From: Watersipora subatra
Lineage: Eukaryota > Bryozoa > Gymnolaemata > Cheilostomatida > Watersiporidae
Direction of reading: 5' to 3'
NCBI RefSeq assembly: GCF_963576615.1
Contig: NC_088712.1
Span: forward strand, 9,554,541 to 9,618,540
DNA: 64,000 nt
In this document: piece by piece, positions 48,026 through 59,728 of the stretch
Position numbering within the stretch: the stretch's first letter is position 1
Layout of the letters: each line of letters starts with the position of its first letter
Made by a program: the position numbers and the translations under genes
Notes under the pieces: generated by a model
Told to the model about the DNA's origin: nothing
Database searches by the model: none
Seen by the model: only the letters and a program-made list of their open reading frames with translations

Positions 48026-48392
48026 TGTAGTGGCCATAGGCTTGTAAGTTATACTGAATATATTTTCGTAGAACTGCAATCAAAAAAAAAGTAGACATAA
48101 AAATGGAACGAGTAATAAAACTCAAAGTACAGATACACAGCACAAATAACAAACAACAAGTACACAAAAACTCACTATTCATGAATTATTAACTAACAAA
48201 AATAATAAACAAATTACTAACCTTATTGGACTGGTAGCCTACTTCCACTAAGACAACTGGTAATCAGACACTGAGGATTTGAATTGACCATTTGGTCCCG
48301 TCCTGGATGCAACACCGGGCAAGCTGACGGCTAATCCCGAAGCCCACAAGCGTTAGTCCAGCCCTAAGCTGTCGGCTATCCAAGCCGCAACA
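48026..48392 (-). repeat. 5' LTR of the BEL element
   Basis: 367 bp, about 98.6 percent identical by eye to the 3' LTR; same ends TG..CA. Confidence 0.95.
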
Positions 48393-48397
48393 GAGCC
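48393..48397. repeat. Target site duplication GAGCC (right)
   Basis: Matches 41190-41194. The surrounding host DNA is itself a short tgagtc/tgactc-rich run (ctgagtctgag on both sides). Confidence 0.9.
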
Positions 48398-48748
48398 TGA
48401 CTCTGAGTCTGAGATCGAAGCTGATGTTGAGTCATATGAACATCACATAAAATTAATTTTAAAAATTCAAACAAATCTGTATATGAATTTTCAATGTCCT
48501 TTCAGGAGCATAAAGATACGAACTTGTGTTGCCATTTACAAATCAACACTAACAATATAAATTATTTGCAGGTGACTTGCCTATACATTTACAGTAAATT
48601 TAAAACTTGAAAACTAGGAATTAATTAATTCCCAAAGAACCAGCAAATATACATGTATTTATTTGTTATCTTTTTTTTTAAATGGTAATAGCATTAGGAC
48701 ATTGTGGCAACAAAATGGTCCAGAGTTACTTTGCCTTTTACAGAAATA

Positions 48749-49590
48749 CAGTAGAGGCTCCTGTGGAGTTTACCTACTATGACATAATTTCAAGATAACG
48801 TAAAGAACTTATATGAAGTTTTTTGCTTCCTACTATGCAAAAATTTTTCATAAAACGTAAAATATCATGTCGGATGAGTTCTCAAATTCTATATGAATGT
48901 TAGTATGTCTCACAGCACTTGCTAATCACCCAAGAGAACAAATTCGTGCATTTAGCGTTATATTCATTATTTACAACTTTCGCAACCCTCTAGTTCATCG
49001 TAAAACATCATTAAATGTGTTGATAAAAAGATAATGAGATAGCTGAGCAATTGTTAATAAATAGAAAGGCGATGAATTGGTACAGATGTTACAGTCTCAA
49101 TATACTAGTCTGAATATCACAAGTTGCAGCATCGTTGAATTTTGTCTTTTATCCTTACCTTGATCTCTGGCTGCAGATAGACAACAAATGGGTAGAACTG
49201 TTTTTAATAGTAAAAACATTTTGTGTTTTTTTATTGTAGTCGTACAAATATTTGTTATTATTTTTACTTGGCAGAATAGTCTTTGCTGTTTAGAAAAAAA
49301 TAATCAAATCATTTTAAAAGAATGTCAAAAATATGCAGTCCCAATCAACTTGTTTTAAAATTACCACAATCATGGTGTATAAAACCAGTGAGATTGATCA
49401 TAAAAAGGAGAAAAGTTAAATAAAAGAGTTAAGTCAAGTATTTCCCTTTTGCATGGCAACCGTGGTCAATTTGGAAAGATCTTGGGAAAGATTAAGAAAT
49501 TTACCTGTGATTTGCTGCTCTTATAACATAAATTCCTGACACCGTAAACGTTCCTGGAACATTTTTTTTATGTTGTATGAGCCTCTACTG
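48749..49590. mobile_element. TA-flanked MITE
   Basis: 842 bp with perfect 12-bp inverted ends CAGTAGAGGCTC / GAGCCTCTACTG and TA on both sides (48747-48748, 49591-49592). Non-autonomous Tc1/mariner-type is the likely class. No transposase frame. It begins about 350 bp from the BEL insertion. Confidence 0.8.
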
Positions 49591-49811
49591 TACTTGTGTG
49601 TAACTGTGAGTGGGTCTTTCTGAGAAGGATTTTTTCTAATAGCGAACTTCTTACTACTTTTAATAATTTTGTGGGTTATAGTTTGAGAATGCAGTCCTTC
49701 AAAAGTGTCAGTAAAACCAGATACAACAGAATTATTGGCTACAGTGCATGCAGTTTCTACTAAATTAATAGTGATACAAACAGGGAGCCTAAAAGGGCTG
49801 TCTCCTCTTGT

Positions 49812-50153
49812 TCAAAAACTACAAAATACTGTGAGGTAAGTCTGCCTGTCCTCAAGCAAGAGTGCTACTTTTCCTATTACAGTGAGTGCGTTTCGGCTGA
49901 GTGGGGTTAATGCTTGACTATGCTGTTCTATTTCAGTATTGCTAAAACTCAAGCTAACGTAAATTGTTTTGGGCATTACCTTGCAAGTAGAACCAATGTC
50001 TACTTTAATTCTGTGTTTGTTTTCTTTACTGTGAGCTGCTATATACCATTCTTTAGTGTTTGACTGACCTTTTACTTCATGGAGCCTGCCTGAGCTAATG
50101 AGATTTGTCTTCCTTGTATGCGTCACATTGCATACGTTGCTAAAATGTCCCTT
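49812..50153 (-). pseudogene. Gypsy-type gag/protease fragment
   Basis: The minus-strand frame starts inside the end of a zinc knuckle (GHFSNVCN, just before 50126). It continues into an aspartic-protease-like region: HRIKVDIGSTCKVMPKTIY, then NALTVIGKVALLLED. The active site reads D-I-G instead of D-T-G. The remainder of gag and pol is absent and stops close both ends. This is the pattern of Gypsy (Metaviridae-like) elements, distinct from the BEL element nearby. Confidence 0.65.
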
Positions 50154-51229
50154 AAATGTTTGAATTAATATTTACTTTAATACCTAAATATGTCTAAACA
50201 TTCACTCTAAAACTGAGACAAACAGATTTAGTGCAGCCTCATAACCTCGAAAGGATGACTTCCAGGTTATTACGGAAACATTTACAGCTATTCTAGACTG
50301 TGATGAACAGTATTAGTGTGTTAGTTGGCTGCGTGCCCTGACATTAGCATAAGCCCACAGCCCGAAAGGATGACCTCCTGTAACAGTATAATAACAGCCT
50401 ACCTAGTATTCCTATGGTAATTGAGACAATCAATTACCATAGGTAATAACCTCAGGACATAGTTATATGAGGACTACGCAGGCTCTAGAAAAAATCACTA
50501 CCATCTGAGACAATCAGACTATCTTAGTGAAAGGACTCCTACACAGTAACTAGCTGTGGTAAAATCAACCCCAAATCCACATATCTTATTAAAATACCTA
50601 CAATACGAACAAATGAACTAGATGATGGCAAAAGTAATAGTTTCCTTTATTTTTTTCACAACCACACATACTTTCCACAAGGAAAGAGTGATTGCAGCAA
50701 GAGCAAAAAGTAGAATATAGAAGTATAGAAAAAAAAGCATTATAAAATACTTTTACACACGGATTTATATCCTCCTAGCATAAATCCTAGGACCAATCAG
50801 CTTTCAAAAAGCCCCAAATTGGTGAATACAAAGACCAATCAAACCTGATTTAGATGGATTGCTAAGTTGTTGTTGTTGATTGGTACCAGCGGCTGAAATA
50901 GACATAATTCACTGACCACTGTCCTGGTATACAAGTGTGAATCATAATTTTGCAATCACTACTCTATCGGGTACCTTGGCAGGAAAGATACAAAGTGTAC
51001 AGCCAAACTGCCGAAACAAAATGGTCATACTACCCAAGGCAGGTCATAGACATACAATACATAAATACATCACATTTTAACTTAATTTTTAGAACTACTT
51101 ACTAAAGGAATCAAGTTAAAGCTTCAGTTTCAAACTGACTGGTGGACAGCATCAGATGGTGTAAAGGACTTGTGAAGGATGTCCTGAAGGATGCATTTGA
51201 GGGATATCCAATTGAAAGAACATAGATAC
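50154..51229. other. Non-coding, one perfect hairpin
   Basis: Includes the words cgaaaggatgac at about 50249 and 50373, a 125-bp spaced direct repeat, and the hairpin at 50411-50443. No gene was recognised. Confidence 0.4.
50411..50443. repeat. Perfect 14-bp inverted repeat, 5-nt loop
   Basis: cctatggtaattga (50411-50424), loop gacaa, then its exact reverse complement (50430-50443). A strong hairpin in either strand. Confidence 0.92.
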
Positions 51230-52073
51230 TAGGCTATGGGCCGAGCAGACAAAATAGCTCTAGAATTGATGTTCCATTGGCACCCCTTTTCAGTGGCGAT
51301 TTCTGCAGTGATTTAGACTAAATTGGGTTTTGAGAATTCAAAACTGAAGAGTTGCCACAGCCTCCATCCCACTTCAATGATAAATTTGATAAAACTGTTT
51401 TTTAGGATTTATCTTCCCTGTAAATAAAATTCCTTCCATAGAAGCATCATATTTGCAACTTTTGTCGTAATTGTTTGGCAGTAATTCAAAATATCAGTGG
51501 TGAAGTCAAAATTCATCTTCTATTTATTTTCTAACATTCCATGTCCTACGATTGGTACACGCACATGTAAACTATATACCTGTATATACGTATAGGCACG
51601 TGTATATAATTGCATGGTTTGATAGTTTTATTTTTACAACAAAAAAAAACATTCAAAACACTATAATTATGTTTTACAACCTGAGAATGATGAATCATAG
51701 AAAGTAAAAAGATACAAGATATTTCCATTCATGGTTTGAGCTTTCACATGACTTGTGTAGCCGCCTACATGGCTCTCAATAAATTAATTTGATAAACATT
51801 GATTAAGCACACAGGTCAAACACTTAGTCAATGTCTAGAAAGCTAGGAAAAACACTTTTTAAATAGCCTGAAAGGCCTGTTTCCAATGGTTTATGCATTC
51901 AACTTGCCTACAAGGGCTACCAGATTCACAGAACATGCTATAAAAGACTGACTAACAGCAAAGTTGAGCTTGGTAGGAGAAAACGCAGTGAGGTGAGTAT
52001 TTTTGTTAGACTTGTGATACTTTACCACTCAAACATTAAAAGTCTGATAATTAGACTTATAATTATTCTATGA

Positions 52074-52099
52074 AATAATTATTTTATAAAATAATTATT
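52074..52099. repeat. Perfect 26-bp AT palindrome
   Basis: aataattattttataaaataattatt reads identically on both strands (13-bp half-sites, no spacer). It lies inside the long-TIR element in a very AT-rich stretch. Confidence 0.85.
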
Positions 52100-52696
52100 A
52101 TGTAATTTAAGTACATAATTAATAATCATTATTAAGATGGAAGGAATGCAAACATTCTAATCCGTAAAAACCAGTAGTGGTGGCTACTGATCAAGATGCT
52201 TTTATTCAGTTTGAAAAATAACTAAATTTCAATTTAGCAAGCATAGTTTTGTGTAAACAACTTGCTGGTTTTGCGAGCGGTGCACCTGTCTACATATGCA
52301 GATGGATTGTAGAATGCGACTACCATCAAATAGGAAAATTGTGTACTTTGTAGAACTTTGATCAAGATGTGATAGCTTTAGAGATGGCCTCTCATAAATA
52401 GTGTTTAGACAAGTATATCTGCCTAATGCTCGATACAAAAACTGCTTATTTGATGAAAATGTTGATCAATCTTCCCTCAACAGAATCAATTAAGATTGTT
52501 CACCACTTACCTATGGTAATTTAGAACTTTTTAGGTAAGTGGACAAGCAAAGAGCGATGTCTCAAACTGCAGTTTGTGGATATTACAGCCCAGGTTTTTA
52601 GATGGCAACTGAGTTAGAAACCTTCTAAGAGGTCTATTTCATATATATAGCAGACATGATCAAACTATCATAAATGCAGTGACTCCAAGCTATTGA

Positions 52697-53050
52697 GAAT
52701 GTGAGGCCATCCTTGTGGATGCCATGTCGCTTATCTAAGGCCTTCCTGCCAGCGCCATACCTTTAATATTCCGTCAATTTGCTGATACCATTCTTGATGT
52801 GCTTATTGCTCATACTAAAAAGTACAAAGCTGCTTGTGTGAACTTTGTGATCAAAAACTTGTGCAAGAATAGAGCTACTAAGGCTAAAAAGCTCAATGTG
52901 AAAATCTCGTAGGTTTGCACGGTTTCTCTACCTGTGATGCAGTTTCATCTTTTGCAGGCAAAGGGAAAAATAGTCATAGAAAACTCATCAAAACAGAAGT
53001 CGATTCTGAGAATCATTTAAGTTCCGTGACAACTTTATTCTCTCTGTGAG
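52697..53050 (+). pseudogene. Decayed transposon-associated ORF (STCDAVSSFAGKGK motif)
   Basis: Two plus-strand frames read coherently. The first is 52697-52912, with a TAA at 52736-52738: ILVDAMSLI, then GLPASAIPLIFRQFADTILD. The second is shifted and runs from 52912: GLHGFSTCDAVSSFAGKGKN. I recall a repetitive family of uncharacterised proteins in invertebrate genomes with a VDAM-like block and a GCDxxSxFxGKGK-like block further on, and this fits a decayed member with a deletion between them. The family name and enzymatic role are not known to me. Coherent remnants may continue to about 53500. Confidence 0.5.
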
Positions 53051-54125
53051 ACTTACACATGCAGACTCTATGACCAAGAAGATAGCAGCCAGGAAAATAG
53101 CACAGACTTCAACTGACTAAGGAAGGCTTTTTGTGTCTAGGTCTAGGTCAGTCAGTCCCTCCCTTCACTCGCTTAAAAACATGTACATTGGGTCAATTAT
53201 GTAGCAGCTACCTACATGTATATGGGAAGAGGCAACAACATAACTTGTCAATGCACCATTTCCTTCTTTACATCGATGGATACTGGATAAGAAAAACGAT
53301 GAGTATGCAGTAAAGTGTCATACCAGAATCATTGCCTCACCTGATATTCCACAAGCAGTTTTATGGGAGTGTCAAAGATCCAGGTGCTGAGGGAACTGAT
53401 GCGCCAGTATCATGGCAAAGCTGCCTCACACAGAGCTTTACACATGCGTGCACTAAGATAAAACTGAAGCGAGTGTAGCAGAGGATGCTGATGGTGAGGA
53501 CAATGACTAGGAACTCAACATATTGAACAAATAGTTAGGATATGAGATATTTTGAGTTATCCAAGCTCCTTTTGTAAGACTGTTGATATTAGCTACTGAT
53601 AATACTACCAATAATAATGCTAATAATAATCACCATGTTCCCACTGCTTGCAGCGTTCTTATTATTTTCTATGATTCAACAGTGTCAGGCTATAAAACAT
53701 AATTATAGTGTTTTTGTATTTTTTGTGTAAAATAAAGCTATTAAATCATACAATTATATACACATGTACATATGTGTATATACATGTATACAGTTTACAT
53801 GTGGGTGTACCAATCATAGGACATGGAATGATCGAAAATAGATAGAAGACAAATTTTGACTTTACCACTGACATTTCAAATCACTGCAAAATAATTATGA
53901 TAAAAGTTGTAAATCCGATGCTTCTATGGAAGGAATCTTAGTTACAGGGGAGATAATTTCTAAAATATCATTTTTATCAAATTACTCATGACGTGGGAAT
54001 GGCAGCTGTGGCAACTCTTCAGTTTTGAATTCTCCATACCAAAATTAGTCTAAATCACTGCAGATTTTGCCACTGAAAGGGGCTGCTAACGGAAATGCAA
54101 GATACGCTGCCTCGGCCAATAACCT

Positions 54126-54735
54126 ATAACCTCTATAAGAACAGGCTCAGTGATAGATGTGATTTATTCTAATGATCTTGGCACACTGCCAAGCACAAGG
54201 CTGCTATGTTGCAAGTTATAGTCTAGACTGAAAAGTGTTATTATTGGTTACAATCAGTCAATGTGCTTCAGTAACAATGTTTTCCAGATCTGATTAATGA
54301 GAGAGCACATTTATTAAAAAGCTCTTACCTACATGAGGTTTTATAGTATGGTACATAATTGTTCCAACATTCAAACACAAGGGGAGCGATTGTTAGAGAG
54401 ATTTATGATATATGCATATGTGCACACAACTCACAAAAAATATTCATCAACGGCCGTCGCAAACCTTTATACCGAAATCTCAGCAACAAATTTAACCATT
54501 TTTCAATAGAGACGTTTATGTGTAATACCGATACAAAACACATATAAACCTATTTAAATACTTTACTAAGTCTTTATTATTTGTAGAAAATTTCTTAAAC
54601 TCATCTGATCGTACTATACATAAATGGACAGATTAATTTGGCCTGAAATCGTTATTAAAACTTGACAAGCCTTATTGTTAAACAAATTTAGACCGGCAAA
54701 CCAAACGCCGAGCGACAGAGAATAGAACCATTAAG
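54126..54735. other. Non-coding
   Basis: No exon or repeat recognised between the long-TIR element and the duplicated block. Confidence 0.4.
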
Positions 54736-54799
54736 TTGTGCGCTTTTCACGAAAAAAGCGAGCATTTCTCACTAGTCTATAGTATTGTCCAATTGCCAA

Positions 54800-56230
54800 A
54801 GGTTTCTGTAATTGACGTAGAAGTACTGAAAAGTCATCGTTTCTTTATTGCCGATTTCAAAGTAGCTGAGATTTTGGACACTTGTGAGTACTTTGGTATT
54901 CCAACTGATGTCCAAAGAAGTGAGAGTAAAGGAAATGATGATTATATTTTTTATGAAATTTTTTTATTCTTATGGGATTATTACAATATTTAATTATAAA
55001 AAAATAATTGGATTTTATAAGATTTAATTATAATAATAAGCATTAAAATTAAAAGATCAAAGTATATGGGTCGCGGTCGCTGAAACCATGGTTAAGTCGC
55101 AAATCACGAAGTTGAGGTATCCGACTTTGAAGTTGCACTAACTGAAGTTATAATATTGGTAACGATTTTTCTAACACAGGCATCGGGACCAATCAAACAG
55201 TGATCTTTCTGAATCTGAGGTCAGTTTAGCCAATAGAAGTTTATAACCCTTGGAAAAACCCTCTTAAAACCGTTGCTATGCTAAACAGGAAGTACTGAAA
55301 AATGGCGTCCGATAAATATAATCGTTTCTTTTTACCGATTTTAAAAATAACTTTGACATTTTGGACACTCATAATGAGTACTTTGGTATTCCAACTGATG
55401 TCAAAAGCAGCGAAAGTAAAAGGAATTACGATGATATATTCCTAAAAATTCTTACAAGCTTATTACAATATTTAATTGTAAGAATAATTATTCGATTTTA
55501 TAATATTGTTTTCAGATTTGATTTTAAGAACAATTATTCGAGTTTACAAGATCGAAGTATATAGTGACCGATGGCGTGCAATATGTTACTGATGTTGTTT
55601 TCTAAAGATTTTGTTGATGATTTGGCTGTGCCCAACATCGCGACACTGCCAAGCCGTTTGTAATATCCGCAAAAGTTACTAATACGTTTTTTTTTCATAA
55701 ATATAAAACTATTTCTATGACAACCAGCTAAAATCTGTTTTGATTTTTAAATTCAGCATAATTTTTTGAATATAAATACAGAAATCTAGATAAATATCAC
55801 AATTTCTTGATATTTGTTGCTATGACGTTTTGAAATGTAAACAAAATTGTGCATTGGTTTTTGTTTCTCAAACTTTAACACCAGTTTTCTCGGAACTAAG
55901 TTTTCGCACTAATGGTAAACGTTCATTCAGTTTTTTGACCATAGAATCTGTTGTAATTAAGTTGAATCAAATTTTTTTTGCAAAATAGCTGTGAGAAATT
56001 TTTTCCTCCGGCTAGTGTTGATAACTCTAATTCTTATCATCCCAATTTAACCATGGTTTCTGTGATCATGGCACATATAGTGACCCATGTTAGGCAATAT
56101 GTTACTGTTATTATTTTTTCTAAACATTTTTGTTAAATAGATTTTCTAAAAATCTATAAATATCACAACTTTCTGATATTGTCAGCTATGATGTTTTGAA
56201 ATGTAAACAAAATTGTGCATTGGTTTTCTA
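54800..56230 (+). repeat. Duplicated block with short frames, and a palindromic sub-element
   Basis: gagtactttggtattccaac occurs at 54886 and 55376 (490 bp apart). The similarity extends from gaagtactgaaaa through attacaatatttaatt. A second pair, gcaatatgttact and tgaaatgtaaacaaaattgt, occurs near 55575/55834 and 56093/56199. gaaaccatggttaa near 55082 is mirrored by ttaaccatggtttc near 56047, possible inverted ends of about 1 kb. The frames at 54736-54993 and 55361-55564 are partly similar in sequence (EYFGIPTDVxxSESK) but match no family I know. Confidence 0.6.
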
Positions 56231-57790
56231 TTATTACTATTTTACTATATTAATAACATTGGTTAATCTAATAATATCAGTGCATTTTACTTCTAATATT
56301 GTATTTCTCCTGTTGCAGGAGAGAGATATAAACATATAATCTTTTCCTTTCATTATTGCTGTTTGTTGTACATAATAACACCCAGTACATTACAGCTACC
56401 ATTGCAGTTATCCTATTGCACCACAGTGCCATTTGACTGCTAATATTGCATTTCTCAACCATCAGTACCCATTCTTTTTCCGATATCACTTTAGTCGTGG
56501 GCTGTATGACAGGGGAATTTCTAGTTTAATCTTATAAATAAACCTGAGAACACCTGAGAAAACTGAAGTAAAAGGGAGTCGAACTTCATCCACTTTCTTC
56601 TAGTAAACTTGGCACGCAGCCAGAAGCAATGCTTCGTCTGAAATGTTAAGTGCTACTCTATGATGGGATCATTTGATATTAATTCTTTTGGTGCAGCTGT
56701 AGACCATTTAAATATATTTGAAGGATGTAAATCTTTTGATGAAAATCAGCAGTACATGTAAGTCAAGATAATATACACAGATGAGTAGCTACTGACTGAT
56801 GTGTTAAGCATGTATAAATGGAAAATTAAGAGTTTTTTCATATTCCTTCTTATTTACTCTAATAAAGTGGGCCTTCTCTATTATTTCAATTTTCTATATT
56901 TTTGGTATCCTCAGGTGTAAATGTCGTATAGAGGGAAATCTGTAGCAATTATTAAATGAAAACATACCCTGATAAAAAACTTCAAAATTTTTTAATTATG
57001 TATGCACATACTAAAATGTATGTATTTAGTGTATTTAGTACAAATGAAACTAAAAAACATTGTGTTCCATATCATAAGGCAAACAAATCGTTATAGCAAG
57101 AACATTATAGACTACCCAAGTGCGCATTGTATTAAGTTCATTGTTGGAACCAGTAATATGGAAATAGATTTATTATATATAGCAATAAGGTAATTACATC
57201 TTCAATTTTCAAGTATAAAAAATGATGAGCTTCGAAAGAGTAACAAATATGAATGAAAAATGAAAACCTGCTATGGATGGCAAAGGTAAAAAATTACCAA
57301 TCAGAATACAACATATTTTATAACCTTCTGTAGTCCTACTAATATCGATAGTATATCTGCTTTTCTTAAAGCCCCCAACCCTTATTCCCATTCAGTTCTT
57401 CAACAGGAAGTATTATTTTATAAGTTATCTACTGTTAATAATATTTCATCATTGTTTTTAGAGAAAAAAAATACATGAGTTTTGATTAAAATGTCCAAAC
57501 TATTTAACTTTTCAACTCACAAAAGCGAAAATCATATAAAACGCTAAATTTTTCCATGAACAAACGATTCAGAATCACAAGCAGCAAAGTTAGTGGAGAG
57601 ACAGCTATTGAAGACAAGCTTTTTAATCATTGTTGTGTTGCAAATTACAGACCAAAAAGTGGCCAACTGCATCTACATGTATATTGAAACTCATCTCACA
57701 GCATTGATTCATCTCTCCTAATTTTTATATAAAAGTTTATAATTTATAATAAGAAAGAGAAGGCAGCAACTCAGACTGATGAAGCAGCAG
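56231..57790. other. 3' flank of the propeller gene
   Basis: No coding sequence recognised on either strand. The short frames at 56277-56489, 57002-57193 and 57209-57391 have no domain or splice context. Confidence 0.4.
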
Positions 57791-57924
57791 CTATGGTTGT
57801 AGCTGAAAGACTGCTATGTTCTTACTACCATAGTTAGCTACAAATAGTCTGTCTCGAGAGATGTCCATGTCCAACACCCAACAACTCTCAATAGCGCTGT
57901 CTGTCAGCTCCGAGACTACCTCAC
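57791..57924 (-). CDS. Propeller gene, last exon
   Basis: Acceptor tatattgtag, then GT GAG GTA. It closes the propeller with LDMDISRDRLFVANYGSKNI and ends AVFQLQP, TAG at 57791-57793. No AATAAA was found close downstream. Confidence 0.78.
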
Positions 57925-59728
57925 CTACAATATAATAAGTATTATCAATACTCACAGCCTGTTCATGAATCTAACTTTCTTTAAAATAATTTAATCCAAT
58001 TTGTTTAAAGGTTTACACTGTATTCTTTAGTCACTCAGAAAAAATAGGTAATGTTGGATTTATCCTCCCCTCGCAAAAGTTCATCTATCACTGAACTGAC
58101 ATAGCACTACGCAGCAGCTAATTAGTTGGATGTGGCTTAAAAGGCTGTGTGAAATTTATGTCATAAAAATACAATTTAAGTTTTAAGACTACACCATTCT
58201 TGCATACTGCAGAAAAACTTTGACAATTTTTTGTTCGTTACTGTATTGCTTTTTGTGAAAGAACAATGTTAAGTTTTTATTCATGGCAAGCTTCAAGCTT
58301 CAAACTTATCAATATTCCAGGTATGATCCACCTTATCGAGTGATGTTTACACTAAGCTAATAGTGCAGCACTAGCCTATTTATTACTAGAGCAAGCTTCT
58401 CTTCCTTGCTTGACAGGCTGCCTTTCCAGAGCCAGTCAGGATTAATACAAATAGACTAACTACCAGCTGATTGGGTTATGAACATGTTGCAGACCCCTAA
58501 TTACAAATTTTATGTTGTCCCTTACTAACAGTCATAGAAATGTTGGCAAGATGCCAAATACAAGCTATGAGAAAGTGTCAGCAGATTAAAGATAGCACCC
58601 AGATAGAAATTATCTGTGTGGCCTGCAGTTCAAGGCACACATTCAAAGGCTTATAGGCAATTATATGAGATGTGTTCAGAATGAATGTGAATTGTTTTAT
58701 AAAAAGTATGTATCTTGTAATTAGAAGCTTACCCTAGTTTTATTTTACTTCAGCTAGCTGACAGGCAAAGCGCGTCTTTTCATATAAGTTCAGATTTTAC
58801 TAAGACTAGAAAAAACAAGTGGTTAGGAATATTTAAAAATTTATTTAAATAGTTTATATAAATTGTGTATCGAAACATTTGATGACCAACATCTTCTTTT
58901 CTATCATAATATAAATGATAGTAAAATATCTATCAATTACTAAATTGTACAGCACATTTGTCAGCACAACTGCTCACACATATGATGTATATCATTTATA
59001 AGTAAACTAACCAGTTGATCTATCCAGAGTTCTCACAGTGCTGCTTCTGTATGCTGCTACCAGGATATATCTCTCTCCATAGCATTTTACTCCTAGTGGA
59101 TGAGGCACATCTTTACAAGTCCAAAGCAGCTGACCTTGAGAGATGTCTATCAAGCAGACTTGATATGATTGATAGTCAGACACAACAACTTTGTCTGATC
59201 CTGAAACACAGAGTGAGACCCCATTTGGGCTAAGCTGAGGACAAGAAATGTCTTTGAGTTTATTGCCTGCCAGTGAGTAGATGATGAGAAGCTTGTTCTT
59301 TCTGTCTGGAGCAACTACTTTATCACAAGTGACGGCTAGTCCTGTGTAGCAGTCACAAGTATCATTGTGACTCCAGGAATGGACTTGCTTTCCCTGCTGG
59401 TCATGCACATATATAGTCCAAGGATTGCCACACACAGCTGTATATAGTCTGTTCTTGTAAACATCCATTGCTTTAGGGTAATTGTTGAATGTGATGAATG
59501 AGCCTTTTACTTGGTAGTTGTTGTCAATAGTAGCTACTGCTTTATTATACATTCCAGTTACTATTTGAGAGTTCCAGACTCTTGTTGAATAAGGAGCTGA
59601 TGGTAAAGAGACTGTGTGAAGGAGTTTGAGGGACTTTGGAAGAGGTTTAGAAGGTCGGAGCTTTAGCTGTTCATCAATTAGAAATCTGTCAGTTGAGACA
59701 ACTTCTATGATTATCTCACTACCTACAC
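57791..59728 (-). CDS. TRIM/NHL-like beta-propeller, last two exons (partial)
   Basis: Two exons joined in phase: 59012-59728 (717 nt) and 57791-57924 (43 codons and TAG), about 282 residues. The product is a repeating beta-strand pattern with NHL-type features (GNPWTIYVHDQQGKQVHSW, LLIIYSLAGNKLKDI, SYQVCLIDISQGQLL and, in the last exon, LDMDISRDRLFVANYGS). Such propellers close TRIM-NHL proteins and bind RNA or protein partners. The exon enters in phase 1, so upstream exons (probably RING, B-box, coiled coil) are to the right, but none was recognised up to 64000. The strand and order relative to the RING gene at 7.4-19.2 kb suggest a tandem paralogue. NHL versus a related propeller class is not settled. 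Confidence 0.78.
57925..59011. other. Intron of the propeller gene
   Basis: About 1.09 kb, GT (gttagt) to AG (ttgtag). Nothing else recognised in it. Confidence 0.6.
59012..59728 (-). CDS. Propeller gene, penultimate exon
   Basis: Acceptor aatacttacag, donor ACTG|gttagt. Open for 238 full codons: a linker (VSTDRFLIDEQLKLRPSKPL) then most of the propeller. The single left-over G joins GT of the last exon to give Gly. Confidence 0.8.

Larger units (their letters stand above)
41195..48392 (-). mobile_element. BEL/Pao LTR retrotransposon, full length, defective
   Basis: 7198 bp bounded by two 367-bp LTRs with TG..CA ends and flanked by a 5-bp target duplication GAGCC (41190-41194, 48393-48397). 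Coding order on the minus strand is gag (SAP, zinc knuckles), aspartic protease, reverse transcriptase, RNase H, H2C2, integrase, C-terminal tail: the BEL/Pao order. A purine tract (GGGGGGAG) directly precedes the 3' LTR. The LTRs differ at about 5 positions by eye, so insertion was fairly recent. The gag-pol frame carries five lesions: frame changes at the runs at 44841-44844 and near 43405, and stops at 44740-44742, 43379-43381 and 41837-41839. No clear primer-binding site with TGG was seen next to the 5' LTR. Confidence 0.97.
51230..54125. mobile_element. Element with ~480-bp inverted terminal repeats
   Basis: The left arm (about 51230-51715) and the inverse of the right arm (about 53655-54125) align along their length at roughly 80 percent by eye. 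Shared words include ttcagtggc, ctgcagtgatttagacta, gaattcaaaactgaagag, ccttccatagaagcatc, attccatgtccta and cactataattatgtttta. The 1.9-kb interior holds a decayed plus-strand ORF (52697-53050). The exact ends and target duplication are unresolved. It resembles a long-TIR DNA transposon or fold-back element. Confidence 0.8.
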
